Assembly (NCBI RefSeq): GCF_001426905.1
Contig: NZ_LMFQ01000020.1
Location: 248,001-312,000 of the forward strand
Length of the DNA stretch: 64,000 bases
Origin: Caulobacter sp. Root1455
GTDB taxonomy: Bacteria; Pseudomonadota; Alphaproteobacteria; Caulobacterales; Caulobacteraceae
Direction of reading: 5' to 3'
In this document: piece after piece, positions 52,057 to 62,307 of the stretch
How positions within the stretch are numbered: the stretch's first letter is position 1
Layout: each line of letters begins with the position of its first letter
Notes under the pieces: generated by a model
The model's database searches: none
What the model was told of the DNA's origin: nothing
What the model saw: the letters and a program-made list of their open reading frames with translations, nothing else
Made by a program: the position numbers and the translations under genes

Positions 52057-52137
52057 GCATTGTCATCCTACTGTTGTCTCTAGGGGCTAACGCACGAGAA
52101 GACCAAGCGGCGCCGTGAGCCTTCCGGGGAGTTGAGC

Positions 52138-53847
52138 ATGACCATCGACAGACGCAGGGCCCTGGCCCTCTTTGGCCTGGGGGGCGCGGGCGCGGCCGGC
52201 GAGGCGATGGCGGCGACGCCCCGGGCGCCGTTCGCCGGCCGGGTCGCGTTCATTCACGGCGTCGCTTCGGGCGACCCGCTGGACGACCGGGTGGTGCTGT
52301 GGACGCGGGCGACGGCCGAGGCGACGACGGCCCCGATCGCCGTGCGCTGGGATGTGGCCGCCGACCCGGCCTTCAAGACCATCGTCCGCCAGGGCCAGGC
52401 CACGGCCGTCGCCGCCCGCGACCACACGGTCAAGGTCGACGTCACGGGTCTCAAGCCGGCGACCGACTATTTCTACCGCTTCCGGCACGTGAAGAACGGC
52501 AAGCCGTCCGGCAAGGGCGTGAGCGGCCGCACCCGCACCCTGCCCAAGGGCCCGACCCGCGACGTCGTCCTCGCGGTGGCCTCGTGCAGCCTGTATCCGA
52601 ACGGCTATTTCAACGCCTATGACGCGATCGCCAGGCTGCCGCGCGTCGACGCCGTCCTGCATCTGGGCGACTACATCTACGAGTACGGCGCCGCGCCCGA
52701 CGACTACGGCATGGCCTCGCCCACCGCCAAGACCCGCGTGCCGGACCCGCCGCGCGAACTCCTCTCCCTGGAGGACTATCGCCGCCGCCATGCTCTGTAC
52801 AAGACCGACCCCGCCCTGCAGGCCGCCCACGCCCGCGCGCCGTGGATCGTGGTCTGGGACGACCACGAGACCGCCGACAACAGCTGGATCGGCGGGGCCG
52901 AGAACCATCAGCCCAAGACCGAGGGCGACTGGGCCAAGCGCAAGGCGGCCGGGATCAAGGCCTATTACGAGTGGATGCCGATCCGCGAGCCGGCGGCCGG
53001 GACCCTGCCCGAGGCGTCCTGGCGGCGCTTCCAGTTCGGCGACGTCGCCACCCTGCTGATGACCGAGACCCGGCTGACGGCGCGCAGCCACCAGCTGGAC
53101 TATGGCAGCGACCTGCCGGTGAAGGACGGCAAGCCCGACTTCGCGGCCTTCGCCGTCAAGCTGGCCGACCCGGCCCGGCGGATGATGGGCCAGGGCCAGG
53201 AGCAGTGGTTGGCCCGCGAGGTCGACGCCTCGATGAAGGCCGACACCGCCTGGCAGGTGCTGGGCAACCAGGTGGTCATGGCCCGGGTGATCCCGCCCGA
53301 CCTGAAGGCGGCCATGGGCGACGCGGCCTATGCGGCCCTGCTGGCCAAGCTGCCCGACTATGTCGCCAAGCCGGTCGAGCAGAGCCGGGGCCTGTCCCTG
53401 GCCGGCGCGCCCGGCAACCTGGACGCCTGGGACGGCTATCCGGCCGACCGCTCGCGGGTCTACGACATCTTCAAGGCCGGCAAGGCGCGGCCGATCGTGC
53501 TGGCCGGCGACAGCCACGCCTTCTGGGCCAACGAGCTGTGGGACGACGCGGGGACGACGCGGGTGGCCGCCGAGTTCGGCGTCACCTCGGTGACCTCGCC
53601 GGGCTACAGCGACTACCTGCCGGGCGCGCCGCTGGACCAGGCCTATGTGGCGCGCAACAAGGAGGTGAAGTTCACCGACCAGGGCGCCAAGGGCTTCCTG
53701 CTGCTGACCCTCGAGCACGGCCGGGCGACGGGCGAGCTGGTCGCCGTCTCGACGATCCTGGACACCAAGTACCAGACCCGGGTGCTGAAGCGGTTCGTGG
53801 TCACGCCGGGCGACGAGGGCGGGGTGAAGGCGCTGGCGGAGGGGTAG
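52138..53847 (+). CDS. phoD: PhoD-type alkaline phosphatase, twin-arginine exported
   Basis: 569-aa periplasmic metallophosphoesterase. The N-terminus (TIDRRRALALFGLGGAGAAG) is a twin-arginine signal. The PhoD N-domain (GVASGDPLDDRVVLWTRAT) is followed by metal-binding segments VASCSLYPNGYFNAYDAI, DAVLHLGDYIYEYG, IVVWDDHETADNSW and LAGDSHAFW, and the C-terminal SPGYSDYLPG. ATG 52138 has GGGGAG six bases upstream; a TTG two codons earlier is unlikely. It releases phosphate from phosphodiesters or monoesters. Confidence 0.93.
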   Translation: MTIDRRRALALFGLGGAGAAGEAMAATPRAPFAGRVAFIHGVASGDPLDDRVVLWTRATAEATTAPIAVRWDVAADPAFKTIVRQGQATAVAARDHTVKVDVTGLKPATDYFYRFRHVKNGKPSGKGVSGRTRTLPKGPTRDVVLAVASCSLYPNGYFNAYDAIARLPRVDAVLHLGDYIYEYGAAPDDYGMASPTAKTRVPDPPRELLSLEDYRRRHALYKTDPALQAAHARAPWIVVWDDHETADNSWIGGAENHQPKTEGDWAKRKAAGIKAYYEWMPIREPAAGTLPEASWRRFQFGDVATLLMTETRLTARSHQLDYGSDLPVKDGKPDFAAFAVKLADPARRMMGQGQEQWLAREVDASMKADTAWQVLGNQVVMARVIPPDLKAAMGDAAYAALLAKLPDYVAKPVEQSRGLSLAGAPGNLDAWDGYPADRSRVYDIFKAGKARPIVLAGDSHAFWANELWDDAGTTRVAAEFGVTSVTSPGYSDYLPGAPLDQAYVARNKEVKFTDQGAKGFLLLTLEHGRATGELVAVSTILDTKYQTRVLKRFVVTPGDEGGVKALAEG

Positions 53848-53857
53848 TTCCCACGTT

Positions 53858-53992
53858 GGACGCCCCCTCCGTCACGATGCGTATTCGCATCGCGCCACCT
53901 CCCCCGCTTTGCGGGTGAGGAGGATGCCGCGTTCCTTTCCTCCCCCGTGAACCGGGGGAGGTGGCGGGCGAAGCCCGACGGAGGGGGCGTCC
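53858..53992. repeat. 135-bp composite palindromic repeat
   Basis: Outer 16-bp arms (53858-53873 with 53977-53992) and inner 14-bp arms (53893-53906 with 53953-53966, CGCCACCTCCCCCG) are nested around a GC-rich core. It fills the gap between the convergent phoD and LysE genes. The pattern matches intergenic repeats common in Caulobacter and relatives and could act as a bidirectional terminator. Confidence 0.7.
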
Positions 53993-53994
53993 CC

Positions 53995-54624
53995 CTACCG
54001 CCGCTCCAGCGCGATCCGCACGCCGAACGCGACGAACACCCCGCCGGTCACCCGGTCCAGCCACTTGACCACGCCCGGCTTCCTCAGCGCCCGGGCGATC
54101 GGCGCGGTGGCCAGGATCAGGCCGCCGGCCCAGGCCAGGCCCATGACCACGTGGATCGACGCCAGCAGCAGGCCGAAGGCGGCGGGGCCGGCGCCGGTCG
54201 GGATGAATTGCGGCAGGAACGATACGTAGAACACCCCGACCTTGGGGTTCAGCAGGTTGTTCCAGAAACCCTTGGCCAGCGCCGCGGCCAGTCCTCTGGA
54301 AGGCGGGGCCGCGCCCGCGTCCGCGTCGAAGGCGGCGCGCGGCTTGCGCAGCAGGTTCAGGCCCAGCCAGACCAGATAGGCCGCGCCGGCCCATTTCAGG
54401 ATCGTGTAGGCGGTGTGTGAGGCCACCAGCAGGGCCCCGGCTCCGAACGCCGCCGCCGCGCCCCAGGCCAGGCACCCCAGCCCGATCCCCACCGCCACGG
54501 CGGTCGCGCGCCGCCAGCCCTCGGCGGCGGCCGTGCGCAGCACCAGGGCGGTGTCCAGTCCCGGCGTGATGGTCAGCAGGCCGGCGGCGAGGGCGAAGGC
54601 GATCAGGGCCTGGGCGGTGGTCAT
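53995..54624 (-). CDS. LysE/RhtB-family amino-acid exporter
   Basis: 209-aa inner-membrane protein with about six membrane segments. The family signature is visible at the N-terminus (AFALAAGLLTITPGLDTALVLRTAAAEGWRRATAVAVGIGLG) and mid-protein (AKGFWNNLLNPKVGVFYVSFLPQFI). It should export a small amino acid or derivative. Start ATG 54624. The larger frame running upstream to 55590 is a shadow of the neighbouring gene. Confidence 0.92.
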   Translation of the reverse strand: MTTAQALIAFALAAGLLTITPGLDTALVLRTAAAEGWRRATAVAVGIGLGCLAWGAAAAFGAGALLVASHTAYTILKWAGAAYLVWLGLNLLRKPRAAFDADAGAAPPSRGLAAALAKGFWNNLLNPKVGVFYVSFLPQFIPTGAGPAAFGLLLASIHVVMGLAWAGGLILATAPIARALRKPGVVKWLDRVTGGVFVAFGVRIALERR

Positions 54625-54683
54625 GTCGATCCTGTGCGTCGTCCGGCCGGCGGGCGCAAGCCGGACTTGGCCGCCCTGGCCCG

Positions 54684-55490
54684 TCAGCCGGTGATGTGGC
54701 CGATGGCGGCGGCGATCGCCTGCCAGGCCGGCGATTCCGCGACCTGAACCTGGGTGATGTGGAGCAGCAGCATCAGCCCTCCGCCGATCAGGTAGACCGG
54801 ATGAGGCCGCCCCCGGGTGCGCCAGTCCACCCACATGGCGACGAACAGCAGAATGTCGCCGATCAGGGCGGGAGGAACGGCGACGAAAACCGGCGGCGCG
54901 AACACCGCGGGCAATCCGGGCGGCGGGGCCGGCGGCGGCGGGGCCGACGGCGCGAGCAGCGTCAGGAACCACCGCGCGATCGGCGCGCCCAGCAGCGAGA
55001 TCGTGGCCAGCAGCAGCAGGCGCTTGTGCGTCTCCGGCCGCCTGACCTCGATGATCGCCAGGGCGAACGCGCCGATGAAGAAGCCGATGCCGCCGATGCT
55101 CACCCAGGCGAAGGCCCGCACCCCGTGCGCCAATCCCTCCGGCTGGCCGGGCAGCGAGGCCTGGGAGATCCGCAGCGAGACAATAGCGGTGACCACGAAC
55201 ACCATGGCGGTGGCGATGGACACGCCCAGCACGCCCCAGGTGCGGTGGGCCAGGGTCTTGCCCCGCGCCACCAGCCAGGTCTGGGTGCAGAAAAACGCCA
55301 TCCAGGCGAACAGCACGAGGCCGTGGATGTGGACCAGCGGCGGGCCCTTGAACTTGCCCTCGACCATCGGCACGAAATAGGTCGGCATGAAGCCGAGCAC
55401 GGCGATGATCAGGCAGGTCAGCGCCATCGCGAAATAGAATTGGCGCGAGACGTTCGTCCGCGCATCGGTCTGCAAAGCCGCTTCGGCCAT
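54684..55490 (-). CDS. Multi-pass membrane protein, unknown
   Basis: 268-aa protein with about seven hydrophobic segments (FYFAMALTCLIIAVLGFMPTYF, LVLFAWMAFFCTQTWLVA, TWGVLGVSIATAMVFVVTAIVSL and others). PLVHIHGLVLFAWM carries a His pair in the second helix and ETHKRLLLLATISLL a later one, which suggests possible haem or metal ligands (inference). A Pro-rich loop (APSAPPPPAPPPG) lies between helices. ATG 55490 (MAEAALQT) is chosen. Confidence 0.75.
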   Translation of the reverse strand: MAEAALQTDARTNVSRQFYFAMALTCLIIAVLGFMPTYFVPMVEGKFKGPPLVHIHGLVLFAWMAFFCTQTWLVARGKTLAHRTWGVLGVSIATAMVFVVTAIVSLRISQASLPGQPEGLAHGVRAFAWVSIGGIGFFIGAFALAIIEVRRPETHKRLLLLATISLLGAPIARWFLTLLAPSAPPPPAPPPGLPAVFAPPVFVAVPPALIGDILLFVAMWVDWRTRGRPHPVYLIGGGLMLLLHITQVQVAESPAWQAIAAAIGHITG

Positions 55491-55646
55491 GTGTCGCCCC
55501 CTCGAAACCCCGAAGGACGATGACACAAATCCGCTCGTTCGCAACTTTGGTCGACCGGCGTTCTCCAGGGGGTCTTGACGCCGCCTGCACACGCCCTGGC
55601 CGCCGGCTTCACGCGGGCGGGGCAGGCTGGCGGGATGAGAAGAGCC

Positions 55647-56051
55647 CTACGCCTCGCGCTCGACCAGCGCCCCGTTCTCCCAAACGCGGTAGAAGCAGGA
55701 GCGGAAACCCACGTGGCAGGCGCCCCCGTCGCCTTGCGGGCGGACCTTGATCAGCACCGCGTCCTGGTCGCAGTCGATGCGCAGCTCGGTGACGATCTGC
55801 AACTGGCCGCTGGTCTCGCCCTTCTTCCAGAGGCTGCCCCGCGAACGGCTGAAATAGTGGGCGATCCCGGTGTCGAGGGTCAGCTTCAGGGCCTCGTCGT
55901 TCATCCAGGCGAACATCAGGATCTCGCCGGTGTCGGCGTGCTGGGCGATGGCGGCGACCAGGCCGCTTCCATCAAAGCGGGGAGCGATGGCGGCGCCGCG
56001 CTCCAGGGCGGTCTTGTCGGCGGCGGGCGGGAAGATCGAGGAGGTGGTCAT
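55647..56051 (-). CDS. hisI: Phosphoribosyl-AMP cyclohydrolase
   Basis: 134-aa enzyme for the third step of histidine biosynthesis, opening the ring of phosphoribosyl-AMP. Family landmarks are [36 protein letters not shown], the metal-binding DCDQDAVLI and [11 protein letters not shown]. Start ATG 56051. It is a stand-alone HisI without the HisE domain, usual for alphaproteobacteria. The neighbouring his genes are not in the window. Confidence 0.94.
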   Translation of the reverse strand: MTTSSIFPPAADKTALERGAAIAPRFDGSGLVAAIAQHADTGEILMFAWMNDEALKLTLDTGIAHYFSRSRGSLWKKGETSGQLQIVTELRIDCDQDAVLIKVRPQGDGGACHVGFRSCFYRVWENGALVEREA

Positions 56052-56081
56052 GGACGCACATATGGCGCCCCCTCGCCGGGC

Positions 56082-56930
56082 GTCAAAGCGTGGATCAAGG
56101 AACGGGTCGCGGCGCTGGACGCCTGGGCGCGGCCCTGGGCCGAGCGCGGTCGGCTGAACGGCTGGGCCTACGAGTTCCTGCTGTTCGGCCTCAAGCAGGC
56201 CTGGGCCTGTCTGTTCGGCGGGCTGATGCTGGCGCTGATCGTCGGCACGCATCTTTGGTGGCCCGCTGGCGCGCCGCTGGCGCGCTACGACTTTCTCGTC
56301 ATCGCCTCGGTCGCCATCCAGGCCTCGCTGCTGGCCCTGAAGCTGGAACGTTGGGACGAGGCGGCGGTGATCGGCGTCTTCCACGGGGTCGGCACGATCA
56401 TGGAGGTGTTCAAGACCGCCCACGGCTCGTGGATCTATCCCGAGCCGGGCCTGCTGAAGATCGCCGGCGTGCCGCTGTTCAGCGGCTTCATGTACGCCTG
56501 CATCGGCAGCTACATCGCGCGGATCTGGCGATTGTTCGACGTGACCTATGTCCGCTACCCGCCGATCTGGACCACCTGGGTGCTGGCGATCCTGGCCTAC
56601 GCCAACTTCTTCACCCACCACTACGGGCCCGACATCCGCCTGGGCCTGTTCGCGCTGTCGGTCGTGATCTTCGGCCGGACCTGGTTCCTGTTCACGCCCG
56701 ACCGCGTCGCGCGACGCATGCCGTTCCTGCTGGGCGGCCTGCTGGTGGCCCTGTTCATCTGGTTCGCCGAGAACCTCGGCACCCTGGCCGGCGCCTGGGT
56801 CTATCCCAGCCAGCGCCACGGCTGGACGATGGTGCCGATCGGCAAGCTGGGGGCCTGGTATCTGCTGATGCTGCTCAGCTACGTGCTGGTGACGGCGGTG
56901 CATCGGCCGAGGACGGCAGGATGCGACTAG
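56082..56930 (+). CDS. DUF817 membrane protein, start uncertain
   Basis: About 280-aa inner-membrane protein with seven or eight hydrophobic segments ([64 protein letters not shown]), of the DUF817 family. No ATG, GTG or TTG occurs in frame between the hisI start and the first conserved helix. ATGs at 56050 and 56062 are in the +1 frame. Either it starts at CTG, or the 5' end carries a frameshift, so 56082 is only where protein-like sequence begins. The stop overlaps the MazF-like stop by four bases. Confidence 0.75.
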   Translation, partial: VKAWIKERVAALDAWARPWAERGRLNGWAYEFLLFGLKQAWACLFGGLMLALIVGTHLWWPAGAPLARYDFLVIASVAIQASLLALKLERWDEAAVIGVFHGVGTIMEVFKTAHGSWIYPEPGLLKIAGVPLFSGFMYACIGSYIARIWRLFDVTYVRYPPIWTTWVLAILAYANFFTHHYGPDIRLGLFALSVVIFGRTWFLFTPDRVARRMPFLLGGLLVALFIWFAENLGTLAGAWVYPSQRHGWTMVPIGKLGAWYLLMLLSYVLVTAVHRPRTAGCD

Positions 56931-57247
56931 TTTTCGAAGATGGTCCGGATCACGCCGAGCAAGGCCTGGAGGTCGTCTTCAGGCAGCATTCCCAACTTCT
57001 TGCGCAGGCGCCGGCGATCGATGGATCGCATCTGGTCGGGAACGATCAGGCCGTCCCGGTCCTGGAACACGACCGGCACGCGAAACGATGTGGTCCAGCC
57101 GCCGGTGGTCATCGGCGCGATGAGGACGGTCCGCACGACCTTATTGAGTTCGTCCGGCGAGATGATGACGCAGGGCCGAGTCTTCTGGATCTCGTGGCCC
57201 ACGGTCGGATCAAGGTCGGCAAGCCAGACCTCTCCGCGCGTCACCAT
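56927..57247 (-). CDS. MazF/PemK-family toxin
   Basis: 106-aa toxin-like endoribonuclease ([57 protein letters not shown]). This is the CcdB/MazF barrel, with the active Arg in KTRP and Thr/Ser in APMTT. Start ATG 57247 overlaps the antitoxin 3' end by seven bases. Chromosomal, outside the island. Confidence 0.9.
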   Translation of the reverse strand: MVTRGEVWLADLDPTVGHEIQKTRPCVIISPDELNKVVRTVLIAPMTTGGWTTSFRVPVVFQDRDGLIVPDQMRSIDRRRLRKKLGMLPEDDLQALLGVIRTIFEN

Positions 57248-57507
57248 TCGCCGTCCCATTCCTCGACATCGAAATCATTGCCGAACTCAGGCCAGACGAG
57301 CCCGTCAGCCCCGGCTTCGGCCATGGCGCGGGCCTCTTCCTCCCAGCCTTCACGAGGATGCTTCTTCGGCGCGGCGACGATGATGATGCGGTCGTCCTCC
57401 ATCGTCACGTCCACGGCGTCGCCGGCTTCCGCGCCGATGCTGGCCAGGAAGGGCTTGGGCAGGATCACCCCCGCCGAATTGCCGATCTTGCGCACCGAGG
57501 ATCGCAT
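57241..57507 (-). CDS. MazE/AbrB-type antitoxin
   Basis: 88-aa protein with an N-terminal swapped-hairpin AbrB domain (MRSSVRKIGNSAGVILPKPFLASIGAEAGDAVDVTMEDDRII) for DNA binding. An acidic C-terminal tail ([17 protein letters not shown]) should wrap the toxin. It precedes the MazF-like gene with a small overlap, the classic antitoxin-toxin order. Confidence 0.9.
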   Translation of the reverse strand: MRSSVRKIGNSAGVILPKPFLASIGAEAGDAVDVTMEDDRIIIVAAPKKHPREGWEEEARAMAEAGADGLVWPEFGNDFDVEEWDGEW

Positions 57508-57550
57508 GACGCCGTCTCCGTTAGAACGGAGTTATAACATTTTCTGGCCG

Positions 57551-59080
57551 CTACTTCCAGATCGGCTTGCCGTCGCCCGGCAGCCCCAGCCGCGCCCACT
57601 TCTCGCTGACCGCGTCGATCACCGCCTGGTCCATGCGGATCTCGTTACCCCACTCGCGGTGGGTCTCGGGCGGCAGCTTGTCGGTGGCGTCGAGGCCGAT
57701 CTTCGACCCCAGGCCGCTCTCGGGGCTGGCGAAGTCGAGATAGTCGATCGGGGTGTTCTCGATCACCGTGATGTCCCGCGCGGGGTCCATCTTGGTGCTG
57801 ATCGCCCACATCACGTCCTTCCAGTCGCGGGCGTTGATGTCGTGGTCCACGACGATCACCCACTTGGTGTACATGAACTGGCGCAGATAGCTCCAGACGC
57901 CCAGCATCACCCGCTTGGCGTGGCCCGGATAGGCCTTCTTCATCGACACCACGGCGATCCGGTAGCTGCAGCCCTCGGGCGGCAGCCAGAAGTCGACGAT
58001 CTCGGGGAACTGCTGGCGGATCAGCGGGATGAACACCTCGTTCAGCGCCTCGCCGAGCACGGACGGCTCGTCCGGCGGCCGGCCGGTGAAGGTGGTCAGG
58101 TAGATCGGGTCCTTCCTCATGGTGATCGCCGTCACCTGGAAGACCGGGAACTTCTCGACGCTGTTGTAGTAGCCGGTGTGGTCGCCGTAGGGGCCCTCGT
58201 CCGCGTACTCGTCGAGCAGGACGTGGCCTTCGATGACGATCTCGGCATGGGCCGGCACCATCAGCGGCACGGTCTTGGCCGGGACCAGGTCGACCTTGGC
58301 CCCGCGCAGCAGGCCGGCGAACTGGTACTCGGACAGGGTGTCGGGCACCGGGGTTACGGCGGCCAGGATCGTGCCGGGATCGGCGCCCAGCACGGCGCAG
58401 GCGGGCAGGGGCTCGCGCTTTCCGGCCTTCTTGTGGCGGGCATAGTGCTGAGCCCCGCCGCGATGGGCCAGCCAGCGCATGATGCAGCGGTCCTTGGACA
58501 GGACCTGCATGCGGTAGATGCCCAGGTTGAAGTCGTCCTCGCGGTCCTTGCCCGGGCCCTTGGTGACCACCAGCGGCCAGGTGATCAGCGGGGCCGGCTC
58601 GCCCGGCCAGCAGGTCTGGACCGGCAGCTTGGTCAGGTCGATGTCGTCGCCGGTCAGCACCACCTCCTGCACCGGGGCCTTCTTCACCGTGCCCGGCCGC
58701 ATGGCCATGACGGTCTTGGCCAGGGGCAGCATGTCCAGGGCGTCCTTCAGCCCCTTGGGCGGCTGGGGCTGGCGCAGGAAGGCCAGCAGTTCGCCCACCT
58801 CGCGCAGCTCGCCCGCCGTGGTGCGCGGCTCGCCGCCCAGGGTGACGCCCATGGCCACCCGCTTGACCGTGCCGAACAGGTTGGCCAGCGCGGGCATCGG
58901 CGAGCGCGTGCCGTCGGGCAGGATCACGTTCTCGAACAGCACCGCCGGCCCGCCCGTGGCCAGCAGCCGGGTCTGGATCTCGGTCATCTCCAGCACGGTC
59001 GACACCGGCTCGGTCACCCGCACCAGCTCGCCCTTCGCCTCGAGGACGTCGATGAATTCGCGAAGCGAGCGATAGGCCAT
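57551..59080 (-). CDS. ubiD: UbiD-family decarboxylase
   Basis: 509-aa prenylated-FMN-dependent decarboxylase, likely 3-octaprenyl-4-hydroxybenzoate decarboxylase of ubiquinone synthesis. The family N-terminus [18 protein letters not shown] starts at ATG 59080. [57 protein letters not shown] (the catalytic E-D-E region) and [20 protein letters not shown] follow. Full length and well conserved. Confidence 0.94.
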   Translation of the reverse strand: MAYRSLREFIDVLEAKGELVRVTEPVSTVLEMTEIQTRLLATGGPAVLFENVILPDGTRSPMPALANLFGTVKRVAMGVTLGGEPRTTAGELREVGELLAFLRQPQPPKGLKDALDMLPLAKTVMAMRPGTVKKAPVQEVVLTGDDIDLTKLPVQTCWPGEPAPLITWPLVVTKGPGKDREDDFNLGIYRMQVLSKDRCIMRWLAHRGGAQHYARHKKAGKREPLPACAVLGADPGTILAAVTPVPDTLSEYQFAGLLRGAKVDLVPAKTVPLMVPAHAEIVIEGHVLLDEYADEGPYGDHTGYYNSVEKFPVFQVTAITMRKDPIYLTTFTGRPPDEPSVLGEALNEVFIPLIRQQFPEIVDFWLPPEGCSYRIAVVSMKKAYPGHAKRVMLGVWSYLRQFMYTKWVIVVDHDINARDWKDVMWAISTKMDPARDITVIENTPIDYLDFASPESGLGSKIGLDATDKLPPETHREWGNEIRMDQAVIDAVSEKWARLGLPGDGKPIWK

Positions 59081-59220
59081 GCCGGGGAACTCCTGAACGC
59101 GGCGGAACCTAGAGGCCGCCCCGCGTCGCGGCAAGCGCGGCCCCGCAAGCTTAACCCTAGGCGCCGCCCGCGCGACGTGATCCTGTCCACCCCGACAGCT
59201 CAGGTTGAAAGAGTCCGACG

Positions 59221-61011
59221 ATGACCGATGCTTCCTCCAGCGCCCCGCTCGACACCATCGATTCCCGCGCCGTGCGGCAGGCGACGATCCTCCGCCTGGC
59301 CACCGGCCTGATCCAGGGCCTGCTGCTGTACGGCCTCTGGCAGGCCGACAAGTCCAAGGTCTGGCCGGCCACCCAGCACGAGGTCTATGCCGCCTTCCTG
59401 ATGGTCGTCCTGTTCGTGCCGTTCGTGGGGCTGGCCGGGGTCTCGGCCCTGCGTCTGCGCACCCTGGCGGTCTGGAAGGTCGTGGCCGCGATCCTCGCCG
59501 CCGGCCTGGGCGCCTATGGGGTCTGGAGCGGAGATCCCGCCGTCCAGGGCGTCGACGGCCTGGGGCCGCAGACCTTCCTGGCGATCGCGGCCCTGGTCTT
59601 CATCGGCCACCACCTAGTCCAGCCGGCCGACATGGAGCGGCGGCGCATCGCCCGCTACCCGACCTATTTCGACGTCACCTGGAAGCACGGGGTGCAGGCG
59701 GTGCTGTCGCTGGGCTTCACCGGCGCCTTCTGGCTGCTGCTGTTCCTGGCCGCGGCCCTGTTCAAGCTGATCGGCGTCGACGCCATCCAGAAGCTGATCC
59801 GGCACGAGTGGTTCGCCTACCCCGCCACCACCCTGATGTTCGCCGCCGCCGTGCAGCTGACCGACGTGCGGGCCAACCTGGTGCGCGGCGTGCGCACGGT
59901 CGCCCTGACCCTGCTGGCCTGGCTGCTGCCGCTGATGGCGCTGATCGCCGCGGCCTTCCTGCTGACCCTGCCCTTCACCGGCCTGGAGCCGCTGTGGAAG
60001 ACCAAGAGCGCCACGGCCATCCTGCTGACCGCCGACGCCTTCCTGATCCTGCTGGCCAACGCCGCCTACCAGGACGGAACCGAGAAGACCGCGGTGGTCC
60101 TGAAATGGGCCGCGCGGCTGGCCGGCCTGCTGCTGATCCCGATCACCGTGCTGGCGGCCTATGGCCTGAGCTTGCGGATCGGCCAGTACGGCCTCAGCCC
60201 CGACCGGATCGTCGCCGCCGCCTGCGTGCTGGTCGCGGCGGGCTACGCCCTGGGCTACGGGATCGCCGCGGTGCGGCCCGGCGCCTGGATGAAGACCTTG
60301 GAAGCCGTCAACATCGCCATGGCCTTCGTGGTGATCGCCGTGCTGCTGGCTCTGTTCACCCCGATCGCCGATCCCCGGCGGCTGTCGGTGAATGACCAGG
60401 TGGCGCGGCTGAAGAGCGGCAAGGTCACGGCCGACCAATTCGACTACGTCGCCCTGCGCTTCGACGACGGCCGCTTTGGCCGGAAGGCCTTGGAGAGCCT
60501 TGAGCGTGATCCCAATCCGGCGATCAGGGCCAAGGCTCTCGAGGTCGGCAAGCTCGACAACAAGCCCTATGCGTCCTTGCTGACCGCGGCCCCCGACCGT
60601 TTCAAGAAGACCAAGATCTATCCGAAGGGCCAGGCCTTGCCCAAGGGCTTCGTCGACCAGACCTGGAACGGCGGGGATGAACCCACCTGTCTCGCGGGCT
60701 ATCTCGACTGCCGGGCGCTGTTGACCGACACCGACGGCGACGGCGTGGCCGAGGTGCTGCTGTCCTACGGCCAGACCTTCGAGATCTTCAAGGCCGATGC
60801 GGCCGGCGTTTGGACCAAGACGGCCGAGACCTCGATGTTCTGCGGGGACCTCGACAAGGCGCTCGAGACGGGCGACGTCCATGTCGCGCCATCCGCGCCG
60901 GCCCAGGACCTGGTCATCGGCGGCAAGTCGATGAGGATCGATCCTTCGCCCTCATGCGCCAAGGACGGCGGCCGGACAGACGCGGTGATCATGAGCGGCG
61001 TCAAGCGCTAG
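59221..61011 (+). CDS. DUF4153 membrane protein
   Basis: 596-aa protein with around ten hydrophobic segments in residues ~25-385, then a ~200-residue soluble domain ([38 protein letters not shown]) on one side of the membrane. The layout is that of DUF4153 proteins. A Cys-rich stretch ([21 protein letters not shown]) suggests that the soluble part is periplasmic. Function unknown. It is divergent from ubiD. Confidence 0.85.
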   Translation: MTDASSSAPLDTIDSRAVRQATILRLATGLIQGLLLYGLWQADKSKVWPATQHEVYAAFLMVVLFVPFVGLAGVSALRLRTLAVWKVVAAILAAGLGAYGVWSGDPAVQGVDGLGPQTFLAIAALVFIGHHLVQPADMERRRIARYPTYFDVTWKHGVQAVLSLGFTGAFWLLLFLAAALFKLIGVDAIQKLIRHEWFAYPATTLMFAAAVQLTDVRANLVRGVRTVALTLLAWLLPLMALIAAAFLLTLPFTGLEPLWKTKSATAILLTADAFLILLANAAYQDGTEKTAVVLKWAARLAGLLLIPITVLAAYGLSLRIGQYGLSPDRIVAAACVLVAAGYALGYGIAAVRPGAWMKTLEAVNIAMAFVVIAVLLALFTPIADPRRLSVNDQVARLKSGKVTADQFDYVALRFDDGRFGRKALESLERDPNPAIRAKALEVGKLDNKPYASLLTAAPDRFKKTKIYPKGQALPKGFVDQTWNGGDEPTCLAGYLDCRALLTDTDGDGVAEVLLSYGQTFEIFKADAAGVWTKTAETSMFCGDLDKALETGDVHVAPSAPAQDLVIGGKSMRIDPSPSCAKDGGRTDAVIMSGVKR

Positions 61012-61105
61012 CCAAGACTCTCGCCGACCGCGCCGGCTTAGGCTCGCCGTTGGCCGCCTCGGCTCCCTCTTCGCGGGATTCGACGTCTAGCCGCGCGTCC
61101 GGGTT

Positions 61106-61120
61106 GTGTTAAGATAACAC
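61106..61120. promoter_or_regulatory. Palindrome upstream of unknown gene
   Basis: GTGTTA-AGA-TAACAC, perfect 6-bp arms, 72 bases before the next ATG. This AT-rich palindrome stands out in GC-rich DNA and may be an operator or overlap a promoter. Confidence 0.4.
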
Positions 61121-61191
61121 TGTTCTTTGAAATGGCCCGGCCATCGGCGGGGCCGGTGAAGCGTGCGCGTTCGACCCCCGGGAGGACAGCC

Positions 61192-62307
61192 ATGGACTGG
61201 GACACCATCGCCGCCAAGCTCAAGGAAGGCTTCGACGAAGACACCGTCGAGGACCTGATCGAGACCCTCAAGAAGGCCGTCAACCCACCGGGCGGCGCGA
61301 ACCCGGCGGGCGGCGCCGGTGCGACCCCCGACGATATCGCGGCCGCCCTGGGCCGCATCCTGGGCAAGTTCGGCGGCGGCGTGGCCGGCGGGGCCACCGG
61401 CCTGGATCCCGACCTGCTGAAGCTGTTGCTGGAGCTGCTGGGCCCGCTGGCCCGCGACCTTCTGGCCCGGCTGATCGAGCGCTTCGTCGGCGGCGGAGAG
61501 CGCTACCGGACCGAGCACCAGGGCGGGCACAAGTACAGCAAGATCGTCCGCCATCCGAAGGACGTGTTAGACCTGGTCGAGGACCTGGCCCCCGACGTCT
61601 TCGTCACCGACAACCTGCGGCCCGAATGCAAGGGCGACAGCGTCCAGTTCACGCTCTCATTGAAGGTCGTCTGCCAGGAAGAGCCGATCCGGTTCATCCA
61701 GGTGCAGAGCATGGGACCGGCCGGCTCCCAGGCCTATCCGCGCATCACCATGGCGGGCGATCCCGGCTCGAAGCTCCCCAAGCGCGACGACCAGGAGGTG
61801 GACGCCAGCTACGACGTCCAGTTCACGATCGACGTGCCCTGCACCGAGATCTTCAAGAACGGCGGCACGGTGATCTTCGTGATCACCGTCCAGGACTTCG
61901 ACGGCAACCAGGTGGTCGATTTCTGCGAGGCCGAGGCCGCCGACTTCGTGCTGAAGAACAAGTGCTGCGGCACGAATGTCGACGAGGTGTTCCGCGCGCG
62001 CCTGCTCGATCTGATCCGCACCGGCATGCGGCCCCTGACCCCGGGCGACCTGGAGAAGCTGATCGAGCTGATCGTCCGTCCCAAGACCGAGGCGCGCCCC
62101 GCCCCGTCGACGCCCGCGCCGCCGCCCGAGACCGCGCCGAAGACCCCGGCGCCCAAGATCCCGCCCAAGAAGACTGGGGCCGGCGTCAAGCTGGGCGAAC
62201 TGCTGGTCGAGATTCCGATCGAGGATCTCGAGGCGTTCGAGGACGACCTGGAGGTCCAGCCGCCGCCGGAACGCCGGGGCGGCCCGTCGACTAAACGCCC
62301 TCGCTGA
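61192..62307 (+). CDS. Unknown 371-aa protein
   Basis: ATG 61192 with a strong GGGAGGA site. Residues 1-110 are helical with Gly/Ala linkers ([25 protein letters not shown] could be a membrane or amphipathic helix). Residues ~130-280 look like a beta-rich domain with spaced cysteines (RPECKG, VVCQEE, VPCTEI, DFCEAE, KCCGTN). The tail is Pro-rich ([20 protein letters not shown]), then acidic. I recognise no family. Its 3' end overlaps the convergent ABC gene by 17 bases. Confidence 0.7.
   Translation: MDWDTIAAKLKEGFDEDTVEDLIETLKKAVNPPGGANPAGGAGATPDDIAAALGRILGKFGGGVAGGATGLDPDLLKLLLELLGPLARDLLARLIERFVGGGERYRTEHQGGHKYSKIVRHPKDVLDLVEDLAPDVFVTDNLRPECKGDSVQFTLSLKVVCQEEPIRFIQVQSMGPAGSQAYPRITMAGDPGSKLPKRDDQEVDASYDVQFTIDVPCTEIFKNGGTVIFVITVQDFDGNQVVDFCEAEAADFVLKNKCCGTNVDEVFRARLLDLIRTGMRPLTPGDLEKLIELIVRPKTEARPAPSTPAPPPETAPKTPAPKIPPKKTGAGVKLGELLVEIPIEDLEAFEDDLEVQPPPERRGGPSTKRPR

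Noticed and set aside
54625-55590. Long frame fusing upstream sequence to the LysE exporter
   Set aside because: The upstream part is a shadow of the membrane-protein gene. LysE begins at 54624 with its family signature.
57260-59224. 1044-aa plus-strand frame through MazEF and ubiD
   Set aside because: Composition is antisense-like and it runs opposite clear UbiD and MazE motifs.
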